DNA of 64,000 nt from assembly GCA_030549205.1 (NCBI GenBank), contig JAUKTV010000005.1:1302001-1366000 (forward strand). Reading direction: 5' to 3'. This document shows, piece after piece, positions 25,341 to 36,780 of the stretch. The translations under genes and the position numbers were made by a program. Positions within the stretch are counted from its first letter, which is position 1; every line of letters starts with the position of its first letter. The stretch comes from Apiosordaria backusii. Its lineage: Eukaryota > Ascomycota > Sordariomycetes > Sordariales > Lasiosphaeriaceae. A model generated the notes under the pieces. It had not been told where the DNA came from. It saw only the letters and a program-made list of their open reading frames with translations, and ran no database searches.

Positions 25341-26972
25341 GCAAGCGAGCATCTATATTTTTTCTTTTTGCGATTTCCATGTTTAGGTAGAATGCGGAGG
25401 ACTGGTGCCTCTGCTGTAGAAGTATTTAATATTACAATTTTGTACTCAGGAGTCTCAGAATCACTTTGACCTGTTTGTGATCTTTTCGATGTCGTGCTCT
25501 ATTTTGACATGCTGGGACTTTTGTTGTATCCCCAGATCCAGCTGACAGCATAAAGTAGTGAATGGGCAACATCAACACAAGCACAGTCACTGCTTGATGT
25601 TATTCAGTTTGGTCATACATTGGATAATGGTCAACACGGGGTGACATAAGCACTGCAGAAGGAAGGGGGCAGGAGAGCAGGCAGGCAGGGACACGTGGCT
25701 GGCTCTGCCAGACAGGAAGAACGAGGCTCTCTTTTTTGGTTTAGAGTTTGTTTGTGTGATGGTGACCATGTTTCTTTTCCTTGTCTTCGCCTGGTCTTCT
25801 TTTGTAGGGTCGGCTCTCTGTTCTGCTTCTCTTGGCTTTGGAGTAGTGTTATTGGCCCACCGACAAAGGGGAAGATTGGAGGGGTGATCGGGGGACGGGG
25901 GAAGGGTTTCCGCCCGTGCCGCCCGCGAGTTGGGAGAGTTTGCCACCGCTCGCCACAACTTCATACATAATGGTGAATGCAGCAATAATAGTAGCGAGAA
26001 GAAAATGACGAGAAGATGTGCATATGATCAACCTTATGACTTGCGATTGTTTATGCGCAGTCGAAAAAAGGGGGTGGAAAACGCTGGTCAATGCACAAGA
26101 TATTGGAGGCAAAGAGAATCCCGAGGCCTGAACAAGAACCTTTCACTGGATCGAAAGTCCTCCCCCGTCCTATTCTTCCCCGTCGTCTGCAATTAGGTCC
26201 TACCATAACTGTGGTACGTAGAATTGCAACGTAGCCTCCAGCATCCATGGGTGTCTCAGGTTGACAATGTATCTGGCGGTTCTGGTGGTGTGCCTGTCTT
26301 GCATGTGCCTGCCAAGAAGATAATTGATGGAGCAAATTGAGACATGGCTTTTTCAGAAACACATGATGACAAAGGTTTCTACCGAAGAAAGAGAAGAGAA
26401 GACAGCCGCGAGACAGACCGAAATGTTCCTGGGCGGAGAATAATCTGAGAAGGAACCAGACATTGGCAGCTGAAGAACAAGGGGAAAAGGAAATTTGTGC
26501 AAGTGTTTGTGTAGGTTCGGCCGAGTAACTTGAACCCTTGAATAGACTACAAGCCTGCATGGAGCAGGTTGATAGAAAGCTCTGAAGAGGAGAAGCAAGC
26601 GAGGGTCAATATATCTGCGGCAGCCTCGATAGGGGCGATTCCATGTTGGGCTTTACTGGGTCATCCAAAGCCACGAAGCGTAGGTAGAGAGTGTGGTACC
26701 GGCCTTGCTAGCGAACGGAGGACATCTGCCGACATCAATGGGAGGCAGTTGTCCAACGAAGCATTTGCCAAGAAGGGGACGGTTGTTTTACGCCGCGTAG
26801 GTGCCTACGGTGGCGCCATGGGTGCGATGGGCCACTCGCAGCGAACAGCATCACTGCAAGGGGAAGTTTCTCAAACACTGCAGAACAGGCTGTGATGAGT
26901 GTGAAAGATGGTGGTGGGGGCGGCACTGAATGGCGGGGAAGAGCCGCCCAGGGAGGTGGGGTTACAAAGTCA

Positions 26973-26989
26973 GTGGGGTCTAACCCCAC
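26973..26989. promoter_or_regulatory. Inverted pair of Cre1/CreA-type sites
   Basis: GTGGGGT-CTA-ACCCCAC is a perfect 7-bp inverted repeat with a 3-bp spacer. Each arm contains a GTGGGG core matching the SYGGRG consensus of the carbon-catabolite repressor CreA/Cre1. A further GTGGGG lies about 18 bp upstream. Closely spaced inverted sites are the arrangement usually needed for strong repression. The site is 1.8 kb upstream of the GH55 start, so the link to that gene is an inference. Confidence 0.5.
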
Positions 26990-28749
26990 ACTGCGTTTTA
27001 AAACGCTGCCACAACCGGTTGTTTTGCAGACTGCGAGAGATGGTGAGGCTATCGAGATGCAGACTTCTCATCTCGCAGCTTCTCATCTCTGCAGGTGCCC
27101 AATTGTTCATGATGGCCCAAGCGCTTGACATGCACTCCACAAGATGAGATCGAGCCACCATCTCTGCCAAGACTCGAGCCGGCCATCTTCCACCAGTCCC
27201 TGTACGGAGACATCATTCCATTCCTGAACACCCGAGAATCCATTCATCACACGGCTGCTGCCAAAATACTCGGTGATGACGTCGCAGTTCCTGGACTGGA
27301 CAGCACAACACAGCAATCCCGTTTTCCAAGGAAGAGAGGGGCCGTTTTGACTGGCCCGCAGCGATCGGCGGTTGCATGAACAACACCCCTTGAATGTCGA
27401 CCGTGTAGCTTGCCCAACCTTCCACCTGGTCGTGTCGTCTGGTACCCTGTTCTCCTGCCGCCAGACCCAACCTCGATCTCGCAGCTTGATCGGCTGAGCT
27501 TGCCTGCTGTCTGCTGTACGGAGCTATGGAGCTACAGTACCATGTTTGGACCCTTTGGTGCTCCCAGCCAATCGCGAGTCCGGCGAACCCCGTGTTTCTT
27601 TTTCTGAAGATGTTTCTCTCGGTTCCCACCGAGTGAGGTCCGATTTCTCGAGCTGTTAACCATGCTTGATCCAGGGGACAGCAGTTGCCGGAGAGTCGGT
27701 GATTCTTGCCTGTCCTGATGCCACTGATTCGCCGACCAGCTGGCCAGAACCATCCCGTCGGCCCCAGGTACCTTGCCCCAGATCCTCCGGCCACCAGTGA
27801 CAACACTGCACCTCGCGCCGGTATGGGGGAGGCTGACGTTCCTATGCTTCCAAGGCACCCAGCGGCAGATCAATGCTTGTTCTGTCTCCACATATCCTCC
27901 GAGGCCAGGTTGGTACGTTGCTGTCACAGCGGACTTTGTACCTGTGTGGTGCAAGACAGCGGTGATCATGGGGCGGCTATTCACTTGATCAGTTACGTCC
28001 AGGACACCCTGATGAAACCAGGGACACATGGGCCGACACGGGAGAGGCGCCGAACCATCACGGCCGCACATGCAGTATAAGACTGGATGTCGCCGGACAC
28101 CAATGCAGGTCCCGGACCCTGACCCTTTTCCCACCCTCCCCGTAAGCAACAGACTTGGGCTGTTCAACCGCCATCTTCTTATCATCCCAATTTTACACTG
28201 TCACATTATTCGTTTTCTTTTTACAAAACTATCTGCCGGCAGTGAAACAGCAGTTCTGGCTGGGCCGACACATTTCACCAAGTGAGTCGTCATCTGATAA
28301 TTCTTGCTCTTTGCTATACCTCGGGGTAAACACAAGGACAGGCACTCGAGTGAGGTGGGGTGTGGGAAGGCCATGGAGCTTCACCTCAATAGCTTTGTTT
28401 ACAAGACGGAGCTTTGAGAAGAACCCATTGTTGTTGTTGTCTTCGACCACAAAGCGGCCTTGGCTTTCCAACAATAGCATTCATCTCTATTGTGAGCGAG
28501 CACTCCAAGGACCTGGCACGCGCTCCGCTTCACACGACCCTTGAAGTAGTTTCTTTTGCGTTTTGCCCTCTGCCCTTTACTTTTTCTACTACTTCAATAA
28601 ACCCCCCCATCAAGCACACCTGGAGCAGGATACTCCCTTTTTTACTTCTCACAGATAGCTGGTCTAACACCGACATAGTTCTCCTCTCCTTACGATAACA
28701 CTCACGCTCGACAGCACGATCATTTCAAGATAGCTGGCACTACTTTACG

Positions 28750-31113
28750 ATGGGTCTATCAAAACTTTCCACGTTACTATTACTGGCGTTAGGGGTCGCA
28801 TCACCTTCTGTTGCTGCCCCAGCCCCTCGCCAGGAATCCGGCTGGTGGCTCAGTACCATCAAGCGGCAAGGAAATGCTGCTTTCAACGCGGATCCCAGCA
28901 ACTACAAGGTCTTCCGCAATGTTCAAGACTATGGTGCCAAGGGTGATGGCGCCACCGATGACACAGAGGCCATCAACAGGGCCATCAGCGACCAGAATCG
29001 TTGCGGCCTCGATTGCACCTCTCAGACAACAACTCCCGGTCTTGTCTACTTCCCTCCTGGCACCTATCGCGTCAGCAAGCCGATCATTCCGTACTACTAC
29101 ACCCAGATGGTCGGTGATGCCATCAACCCACCGACCCTCAAGGCCACGGCCGACTTCGACGGCATGGCTGTGATTGACGCCGATCCGTACCGGTCGGATG
29201 GCCGCAACTGGTGGACCAACCAGAACAACTTCTTCCGCCAGGTTCGCAACTTCGTCATCGACCTCAAGGACATGCCCTTCGACAAGGGCGCTGGTATCCA
29301 CTGGCAAGTCGCCCAAGCCACGAGTCTGCACAACATTGTCTTCAACATGCGCGAGGACGGTGGCTCCGCAAACAAGCAGCTGGGTATCTTCATGGACAAC
29401 GGTTCCGGCGGTTTTATGGTCGATCTCACGTTCAATGGTGGCCAGTATGGTGCCTTCTTCGGCAACCAGCAATTCACCACTCGCAACCTTACCTTCAACC
29501 GCTGCCAGACCGCCATTTACATGAACTGGAACTGGGCCTGGACCTTCCAGGATGTTCACATCAACGATTGCCAAGTCGGCATCGACATGTCCAACGGTGG
29601 TCCCGGCGGTCAGACCGTTGGGTCCGTGTTGATGGTTGACAGCGAGTTCACTAACACCCCCATCGGAATTAAGACTGCTTACAACCCCGACTCTCCTCAG
29701 ACTAACGGCACCCTCATCCTTGACAACGTCGACTTTACGGGTTCCCAGCAAGCTGTTCTCAACAATGCCACCCAGGCCGTCATTCTCGAGGGCAACCAAA
29801 AGGTTGATTTCTTCGTGCAGGGCAAGACCTATGGCGGTGGCGTGACCGGAGCTGCCGGCCGTGCTGTGCAAAGCCCCCAGAAGAACGTCCAGAAGCCTGC
29901 TTCCCTTCTCGACCAAGCCACCGGCAAGGTCTTCACTCGCACCAAGCCTCAGTATGAGAATGTGCCTGTCGGTAACTTCGTCAGCGTCAAGTCTCAGGGT
30001 GCCAAGGGCGATGGCAAGACGGACGATACGGACGCCATTCAGAAGATCTTTGACAGCGTCACGCCTGACCAGGTTGTCTACTTTGACCATGGCGCCTACA
30101 TCATCACCAAGACTGTCAAGGTCCCCAAGGACATCAAGATCACTGGCGAGATTTGGCCCCTCATTCTTGCGGGAGGCGACGAGTTCTTCAAGGACCAGGC
30201 CAATCCCAAGCCTGTCTTCCAGGTCGGTCAGCCAGGTGATGTCGGCAACGTGGAGATGTCTGATCTCATTTTCGGCACTGCTGGCCCTCAGCCCGGCGCC
30301 ATCATCATGGAGTGGAACGTCAAGGGTACCACTCCGGGTGCTGCCGGTCTGTGGGATGTCCACACTCGCATTGGCGGTTACGCCGGTACCCAGCTCGAAC
30401 TTGAGCAGTGTGCCAAGAACCCCAACGTTACCAACGCCATCAATGAGAACTGCTTTGGCTCCTTCATGATGCTTCACATTCCCGCTGGTGGCAGCGCCTA
30501 CCTCGAGAACACCTGGTACTGGGTTGCCGATCACTCCCTCGAACCCTCTGCCAAGGATGGTCAAATCGACGTCTTCAACGGCCGTGGTGTCCTCATCGAG
30601 GGCGAAGGTCCCGTCTGGGGCTGGGCCACTGCCTCTGAGCACTCTGTCCTCCAAAACTACCAGTTCAACAACGCCTCCAACGTCTGGCTTGCCCTCATCC
30701 AGACCGAAACCCCATACTTCCAGGGCAACCCCGACGCGACCAAGCCGTTCACCGTGAACCCCAAGTACGCCGACCCCGACTTTGAGAAGTCGTGCGCCAA
30801 CTCAAGCGACCCGACATGCAAGAGAGCGTGGGGTGTCCGTGCCATCAACTCCAAGGACATCTTCATCTACGGCGCAGGTCTCTACTCGTTCTTCGACAAC
30901 TACGGCCAGGACTGCGTTCAGTCTCAGGATTGCCAGGTCAACATGGTTTCCCTCGAGGATTCTGCTGTGCACTTCTACGGTCTGAGCACCAAAGCCAGCG
31001 TCAACATGTTGACCGTCAACGGCGAGGGTGTCGCGCTCGACAGGGACAACAGGAATAACTTCTGCGCCACCCTTGCGCTGTTTACGTCAGAGCCTCGGGC
31101 CCAGGCTGCCTAG
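28750..31113 (+). CDS. GH55 exo-beta-1,3-glucanase, secreted
   Basis: Intronless, 787 aa. The signal peptide is 1-22 (MGLSKLSTLLLLALGVASPS), followed by a short propeptide. Two right-handed beta-helix (pectate-lyase-3-like) domains each open with a matching signature: VQDYGAKGDGATDDTEAI near residue 58 and VKSQGAKGDGKTDDTDAI near 415. This paired layout is diagnostic of GH55. The probable catalytic acid is Glu630 in ATASEHSVL, the position of the essential Glu in characterised GH55 enzymes. The enzyme releases glucose from the ends of beta-1,3-glucan (laminarin, fungal wall glucan), so it serves nutrition, autolysis or mycoparasitism. Several N-glycosylation sequons are present (for example NGSG, NLTF, NATQ). 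Codon use is strongly C-ending, as in highly expressed secreted enzymes. Confidence 0.96.
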   Translation: MGLSKLSTLLLLALGVASPSVAAPAPRQESGWWLSTIKRQGNAAFNADPSNYKVFRNVQDYGAKGDGATDDTEAINRAISDQNRCGLDCTSQTTTPGLVYFPPGTYRVSKPIIPYYYTQMVGDAINPPTLKATADFDGMAVIDADPYRSDGRNWWTNQNNFFRQVRNFVIDLKDMPFDKGAGIHWQVAQATSLHNIVFNMREDGGSANKQLGIFMDNGSGGFMVDLTFNGGQYGAFFGNQQFTTRNLTFNRCQTAIYMNWNWAWTFQDVHINDCQVGIDMSNGGPGGQTVGSVLMVDSEFTNTPIGIKTAYNPDSPQTNGTLILDNVDFTGSQQAVLNNATQAVILEGNQKVDFFVQGKTYGGGVTGAAGRAVQSPQKNVQKPASLLDQATGKVFTRTKPQYENVPVGNFVSVKSQGAKGDGKTDDTDAIQKIFDSVTPDQVVYFDHGAYIITKTVKVPKDIKITGEIWPLILAGGDEFFKDQANPKPVFQVGQPGDVGNVEMSDLIFGTAGPQPGAIIMEWNVKGTTPGAAGLWDVHTRIGGYAGTQLELEQCAKNPNVTNAINENCFGSFMMLHIPAGGSAYLENTWYWVADHSLEPSAKDGQIDVFNGRGVLIEGEGPVWGWATASEHSVLQNYQFNNASNVWLALIQTETPYFQGNPDATKPFTVNPKYADPDFEKSCANSSDPTCKRAWGVRAINSKDIFIYGAGLYSFFDNYGQDCVQSQDCQVNMVSLEDSAVHFYGLSTKASVNMLTVNGEGVALDRDNRNNFCATLALFTSEPRAQAA

Positions 31114-31976
31114 TGTTCAGCCGGGAATAGTACGCCTGGGCACAGGTAAACGAAGGAAATGGCATGGATGGGAAAAGGACAGGATGGGCTGGTTATAGTT
31201 TTTGAGATACCCTGATACCAGAGGCGGGGATGGGACACGGGAGATATGGATTTGTTTTCCCTTCTCTTCTGCATTGGTGGTCTTTCTGCTTTGTTTGTTT
31301 TTTTGTGGTTCTTATACTTCTCTTCTTGAGCTCTGGCCCAAGCGGCATTTACCCTTGACTTTATTTTTGTCCTCTTTTCATTGTTTGGGCCATGGCGTTC
31401 TTGGAAGGGAAAGCTGCATAAATGGATGCATGATTTGATAGCCGCGGCTGGCGGTAAAAAAACAGGGGATACTATACAGTGCAGTGGATACGACTTACTA
31501 GGTAGTACACAAAAATGGCTGCGAGGCAATTTTCTGAGATATCATTTGTTTGTCTGTGTGTTTGTGATGTGACTGATCATTTGTGAGAATCGGACAAAGC
31601 GACGCCATTCCCGCCTCCACGTTTTCTGTTTGCTGGGTCGTTGGTGGAGTTGAGGTCCGAGCTTCGGCGATGGAGAAATGACTCTTAGTCAGCAAGGCTC
31701 GGCGCGCTCCGTCAGGTCCGTGAGTGCCAAGGCAGCTTGAACAACGTCATTGCTTTCGAATTTGCGACTTTGCGCCCTGCACCAAAACTCCAAGACATCT
31801 CTTTGTCGAGCACTGCGCTTTTGCAGAGACATCTCACCACTTTGTTTTCTCCTGTTGCTTTACGACCAAAATTCTCTAGAGAACCTTTCCAATGCGACTG
31901 AACACGACAAACTCCAACGAACGAGTATAGCTTGACGAATCTCTCCATTTCCAAACCAAAACATAACAACAAAAAG
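31114..31976. other. Intergenic, 0.86 kb
   Basis: 3' region of the GH55 gene and promoter of the FIT gene. Pyrimidine-rich tracts occur, with no supported gene. Confidence 0.5.
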
Positions 31977-33099
31977 ATGGACTCACCACCACCACCCTCC
32001 TCCTCCTCCTCATCCACGGGCCCCTCCCGCCGGCACGTCTCCCCTTCGTCCCTCAACCCCAGCCAAAAAGTCCACATCTCCTCCACCACCACAACCCGGA
32101 CCTCCCCGCCCAGAAACAACCCCCTCCTCCCTACCCCGACCGAGCTCGCCCTCCTAAGCGTCTTGCCCATCCTCCTCATCTTCGGGACCTTATTCGCGGT
32201 CCTCTCCCCAGACGTAAACGCCTCCACCTACGACCACCTGACCCAATCCCACGACCAAGGCTCCCTGGCCCCGTCGTACTTTGCCCGAAAAAACAACCTC
32301 TTCAATGTCTTGTTTGTGAAGCGCGGATGGGGGTGGATAACCTTTTCGTTTTTTCTCTTTGTGTTTACCCACCCGGCCTTGAAGACGTCAGCGCAAAGAG
32401 GAAGGGCGGCGATACGGTGGGCGGTGGTGACAATGTGGTGGGTGTTTGTGACGCAGTGGTTTTTTGGTCCGGCGATTATCGATAGAGGGTTTCGGTTCAC
32501 GGGGGGGAAGTGTCAGGTGAAGATGGCCGAGATTGCCGAGGCGGATGAGGGGGATGTTGGGATTAAAGACGTTTTTACCGCGGCGGCGTGTAAGGGTGCG
32601 GGAGGGAGGTGGTCGGGGGGGCATGATATCTCTGGGCATGTTTTCCTTTTGGTGCTGGGGAGTTGTTTTTTGCTGCAGGAGGTTGGGTGGGTTGTGGGGA
32701 GATGGGTTAAGTATGTAAAGGAGGAGAGGACAGTGGTGATGGCGGATGGGGCGGTCAAGGGGCGGCGGTGGAGGTTGACAGGGCGGAGAGGTATCAGCAG
32801 GGGCAGGAGGATAGTATCAGAGGAGGGGTGGTTGAGGCGCTGGGGCATGGGGGGAAGGTTGCGATTGCGGTGGTTGGGTTGTGCGTGTGGATGTTGTTGA
32901 TGACGGCGATTTATTTCCATACTTGGTTTGAGAAGGTACGTTCTTTTACATTGTGTCCAAGCCCCATGGGAATGCGAGATGCTGACTATTATCACAGCTT
33001 ACTGGGCTCCTTGTCGCCCTGGCGGCTCTGTACGTCACGTATATTTTGCCCCGATGGGTCCCTGCTCTGAGAAGTATCATTGGATTACCTGGGATTTGA
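31977..33099 (+). CDS. SCS3: FIT/Scs3-like lipid-droplet and phospholipid protein, frame break or extra intron
   Basis: Polytopic ER membrane protein of the FITM/Scs3 family, which acts in lipid-droplet biogenesis and inositol-phospholipid metabolism. The first ATG (31977) begins a Ser/Pro-rich cytosolic tail. Membrane segments follow (about 50-75, 110-130, 145-165). The family signature HDISGH carries the catalytic-type His; fungal FITs match the lipid phosphatase fold. The last exon (32998-33099) follows a 62-nt intron (GTACGT, branch GCTGAC, acceptor CACAG) and encodes a final helix ending IIGLPGI. Between about 32710 and 32782 the frame shifts by one. The simplest explanation is one missing G in the run at 32759-32762; a 71-nt GTATGT...CAG intron at 32711-32781 would also restore frame but has no good branch site and removes plausible coding sequence. 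Without either correction the first frame ends at 32900. Confidence 0.85.
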
Positions 33100-33323
33100 G
33101 ATATGATAACAGGAGAACAGGATAGAGTACCTAGTGTTGGACACGCATATAGCATAGCATGCCTCTTGTAATAACATTGATACCATGTGCCATTTGTCAT
33201 GTTCATGTTCCTTGGCAGCAGACCAGCAGTGCACGGACCATCGCCAGATGACCTCATGGAAGCTATTCCCACCATTTTCTCTACTTCAACACCTCTTACC
33301 TCATCAACCACTCCAACTCAGCC

Positions 33324-34378
33324 ATGGCGTCCTCAGACGACGAGATGCCTCTCAAACCCCGGGTCCCACCAAATCTCCCGTCTCTAGTGAAGACCTCCTT
33401 TTCCAACGCGGTCGCAAGCAAAGATGTCAACTTCTACCCCACCCAAGTCACACTCATCAACGTGAACTCGATCCCGGTATGTTCACCTTCCCCATTTCTT
33501 CCCTAATCTCTCACTAACATTCTTAACAGTTCCAACTCCGCTTCTCCCCCTCCCTCGCCAACAAACCCAAAGCCCCCGTCCCGGTCGTGGTCATATCCCC
33601 CGATGCACCCAAGGCCCCCAAAAAGGAACTCTTCAACCCCTTCGCCTCGCCCCTCCCACAAATGCTTATCTCCCCTCTACCGCCTGCCCATAACTTAGTG
33701 CTCAACAAATTCGCCATCGTCCCCTCGCATTTTATATTGTCAACGTCAGCCTTTAAACCACAGACTCATTTGCTGGAGGCGGACGACTTGGCGGCTGCGT
33801 ATGCTTGCATCGAGGCGTATGAACAACAGGGCAAGGAACTGTTTGTCTTTTTTAACTCGGGGGAGCACAGTGGAGCTAGTCAGCCGCATCGGCATTTGCA
33901 ATTGCTACCCGTGGAGAATATGAAGGCCGATCTGGAGGGGGAATGGGATGTGCTGGCTAAGGGGTTGTTGAGCCCTGAAATGAGGAGGAAGTTACCGTTT
34001 ATGGTTTTTGCCGAGGGGATTGAGGAACTAAAAGGGGATGGGGAGGGGTTGAGGGGGGTGTATTTGCGGTTGTATGGCCAGGCTTGTAGGGCAGTTCCTG
34101 GGGGTGATGAGGGGCTACAGACAGAGGGGGAGGCGAGGATAAGTTATAATTTGGCTATGACGAGGACTACGATGGTGGTGATGCCGCGGTTGGCGGAAGG
34201 TGGGGTGGTAAGGGATGAGAAGGGACAGGAAGTGGGGAAATTGGCATTGAATGGGACGGTGTTGGCGGGCACGGCGCTGGTGAAGTCAGAAGCGGAATGG
34301 GATGCGTTGAGGCGGGATCCAAAGCAGGTGGGGGAGGTGCTGGGGAGGATAGGGGTGCCGAGCCGGGCCAAGATTTGA
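33324..34378 (+). CDS. Ap4A phosphorylase / ATP adenylyltransferase
   Basis: Two exons, 33324-33476 and 33530-34378, with a 53-nt intron (GTATGT, branch CACTAAC, acceptor AACAG), give 333 aa. It belongs to the HIT superfamily branch of yeast Apa1/Apa2, which phosphorolytically cleaves diadenosine tetraphosphate to ATP and ADP. The active-site motif is HSGASQPHRHLQLLP, in which His171-Arg-His173-Leu-Gln175 is the HxHxQ triad and the second His is the nucleophile. The N-terminal segment NFYPTQVTLI and LNKFAIVPSHFIL match the fold before the motif. The C-terminal domain keeps YNLAMTRTTMVVMPR. Length is close to the yeast enzymes. Likely cytosolic housekeeping. Confidence 0.93.
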
Positions 34379-34558
34379 TCAAGGTTGATGAGAAAGGGAA
34401 GTGAGAAAATACAATATCGATATTTATTCTGTTAGAGGCTATCTTCCAACACCTACGTAGCGAATACCTAACTTTGTGTAAGAGCTGGGTTAGAGCAGCA
34501 AGCTGGCCGCTACACTACCTAAAAGGTAGACCATCAACTAATCCTGGCAGATCAGTTC

Positions 34559-35093
34559 TCACTTGCTCACCTCTCCCGCCTCCTCCCACGCCACAGGCTT
34601 GTTCAAGTCAAACCACTCCTTCTCGGCCTTACTTCCAACTGTAGGTAATTCATCATATCATCAGCCTTGACTTTTCCTTTCAACGTCCAGAGGCAGGGTA
34701 ATACTCACAAGGAGGCGGCACCAACCCATTAATCTTCCACAACGCCCTCGGCGTCTCGTCCACATGCCACTCCCAATCATACCCCTTATCCGCCACGTGC
34801 GGCTTCAGCGCATCATCGATCCGCTTGATCGTCCTCGCCTGCCTGCCCGGGTCCTGGCTGACATGAACAGCGATATGCTCCGCCACAAGACGGATAAAAG
34901 GCTTGCCCTTTTGAGAAGGGGTTTCCCCGCCGATGAAGATGTTGTCGTCGGAGAGCTTAATGAAGTTGACGACGACATAAAAGGCGGGAAGACCGCCGGC
35001 GGTGTAGATCTTGATGAGGTCGGTTACGAGGGCCTTTTTCTCCTCGGGGGTGGAGAAGGTTCCTTCTGGGTGGTAGACGAGCCAGAGAGGCAT
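34559..35093 (-). CDS. Tautomerase-superfamily protein, cis-CaaD-like
   Basis: Two exons, 34709-35093 and 34559-34638, with a 70-nt intron (GTGAGT donor, CTACAG acceptor), give 154 aa. The protein starts MPLWLVYHPEGTF, so Pro1 becomes the catalytic base after Met removal, as in the tautomerase/MIF superfamily. The length and the duplicated beta-alpha-beta layout resemble cis-3-chloroacrylic acid dehalogenase homologues common in fungi. Basic residues that could bind a carboxylate occur in the middle (QARTIKRIDDAL). The natural substrate is unknown, and dehalogenation should not be assumed. The gene is head-to-head with an SDR reductase (587-bp spacer), so the two may be co-expressed. Confidence 0.88.
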
Positions 35094-35680
35094 CTTGGTA
35101 AATGTTCAAGTTCAGAGGTGTTGAAATGGAGATAGTCAAAATGGGAGAGTTGTGAGTGTGATGAGGTGTGAGATCGGAATGCTGGGACTGAGATATCTGG
35201 TAATGAGGATCTCCTCATTGACCTTTTAACATCTTGTCCCCAAGATGGTGGTACGACGACGATTACGTCGCAGACAGATTTGTTGACATCAATTTTGTTG
35301 AGTAAACGACTGCTAAAAGACTAATGCGGTTGTTGTGGCATGCGCTGAAGAAGTCAGGGGTTGATTACATGATCACTGATCAATAATGCACTTTGCAAGG
35401 AAGCACCATCGCTCTCCACCACGGTAGAATTAGGGATTAGTCGTCAAGCAACGTAACATAAACGACTCAACACGTGCGGATTATTGATCCCTTTTCCATA
35501 TCCGGATAGACAAGTTATGCATTACTGATGAGACGAGAACCCAATTTCAAATCACTGCGGAAGGAGCAGATACCATGCCACGATAGCACGGCATGCATCA
35601 AGATAAAAATGTAGAAGGCATTCGTGCCAATTGCCTTGTTTGCAAGTCTACATTGACCAGACAGTACACCCACAGCAGTC
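35094..35680. promoter_or_regulatory. Shared divergent promoter region of tautomerase and SDR
   Basis: 587 bp between two start codons facing away from each other. It contains scattered palindromic TGATCA and ATCACTGATCAAT elements near 35370-35385. No ORF is supported. Confidence 0.4.
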
Positions 35681-36780
35681 ATGTCTTCACGCATCTTCAT
35701 CACTGGCGGCACCGGCTTTATCGGTTCCCAAGTGGTACTCGACTCCCTCAAGGCTGGCCACCAGCTACGACTAAGTATCAGGCGGGAGTCCCAGGCCGAG
35801 GAGGTAAAGAGTCGGTTCTCTCAGCACGCTTCACAGCTGGACTTCGTCGTCATCCCCAACATCGCCAACACCGAGGCAATCCGATCGGCTCTGTCCAACG
35901 ATATTGATGCCATCTTCCATCTCGCCTCACCCATGCCAGGCAAGGGTGAGGACTTTAAGACTGAATATCTTCAGCCTGCGGTCGAAGGCACAGAGGCAAT
36001 CTTGAATGCTGCGGCGGATGCACCGACCGTGAAGAGAGTCGTGATCATGTCGTCTCTCTTGGCACTGATGCCCCTCGGCGGCATGAATGTCCCTGGTCTG
36101 GAAGTCAAAGGTAAGCCAAGCGATTCAAACAGAGTGCCGCAAACAGACTGTGGATGATAAACTATGCTAATCAGATCATAGCTGGCGCCAACCCGACCCT
36201 TGCTGTTGACGCGGAGACGCCCTTCCCGCCCGGGCCTGCCGGCTACGGTGTCAAGTACTCAGCCTCTAAAATTCTCGCGCATCGAGCCACGGTCGAATGG
36301 ATGCAGGTCCATCAGCCTCAGTTCTCGTTAGCCACGTTACATCCGACCTTTGTCCTCGGGAGGGATCTTACCCAGCAGACTTCGACTCCGAACGGCATCA
36401 ACGCCTTTTTGATGACCACGCTCACAAACCCGCCCGGGGGCAAGCCGGTTGTGCCAGCATCGATGGTTGATGTTCGCGATGTGAGCTTGGCAGTGCTTCG
36501 ATGTCTTGACGTGAAGTTGGAACAAGGGGAGCTGGTAACCGAGTACTTGGTTGCCGGAAAGCCGACATCATACGACGATATTGTGAGGTTTGTCAAGGAG
36601 AAGTACTCAGACATCCCAGTCAAGATTGAGGGCCCATACAGCAAGCCGTTCACTGTCGACACAAGCCGGACAGAGAAGGACTTGGGTATCGCTCGGTGGC
36701 ATAGCATCGAAGAGATTGTGTCGAGTGTTTTGGGCCAGCAGTTGGAATTCTGGGAACAGGAGGGCAAGGTTGCATTGTGA
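35681..36780 (+). CDS. Extended SDR: NAD(P)-dependent epimerase/dihydroflavonol-reductase-like
   Basis: Two exons, 35681-36110 and 36182-36780, with a 71-nt intron (GTAAGC, branch TGCTAAT, acceptor CATAG), give 342 aa. The cofactor-binding Rossmann motif TGGTGFIGS is at 8-16. FHLASPM matches the extended-SDR strand 4 motif. SSLLAL is the Ser position of the active site, and Tyr169-x3-Lys173 (YSASK) is the catalytic pair. Arg in LSIRRES after strand 2 favours NADPH. The family reduces carbonyls of aldehydes, ketones or dihydroflavonols; the fungal substrate cannot be told from sequence. Shares its promoter region with the tautomerase. Confidence 0.92.

Larger units (their letters stand above)
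24920..28749. other. 3.8-kb intergenic region, probable regulatory DNA
   Basis: This is the longest gene-free stretch in the GC-normal part. Overlapping ORFs of up to 217 aa (minus strand, 27213-28185) show no family features and clash with each other. It holds a TGGA microsatellite (25322-25340), Cre1-like G-rich sites near 26955-26990 and a possible TATA element (AGTATAAGAC, about 28073). It lies upstream of the GH55 gene and is the likely promoter and long leader of that gene. Confidence 0.5.

Noticed and set aside
27213..28185. Overlapping 197- and 217-aa minus-strand ORFs upstream of GH55
   Set aside because: They overlap in different frames, show no family resemblance and contain no splice-consistent extension.
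28801..30654. 617-aa ORF on the minus strand opposite GH55
   Set aside because: Frame shadow of a GC-rich, C-ending coding sequence. The plus strand has a full GH55 with signal peptide and catalytic motif.
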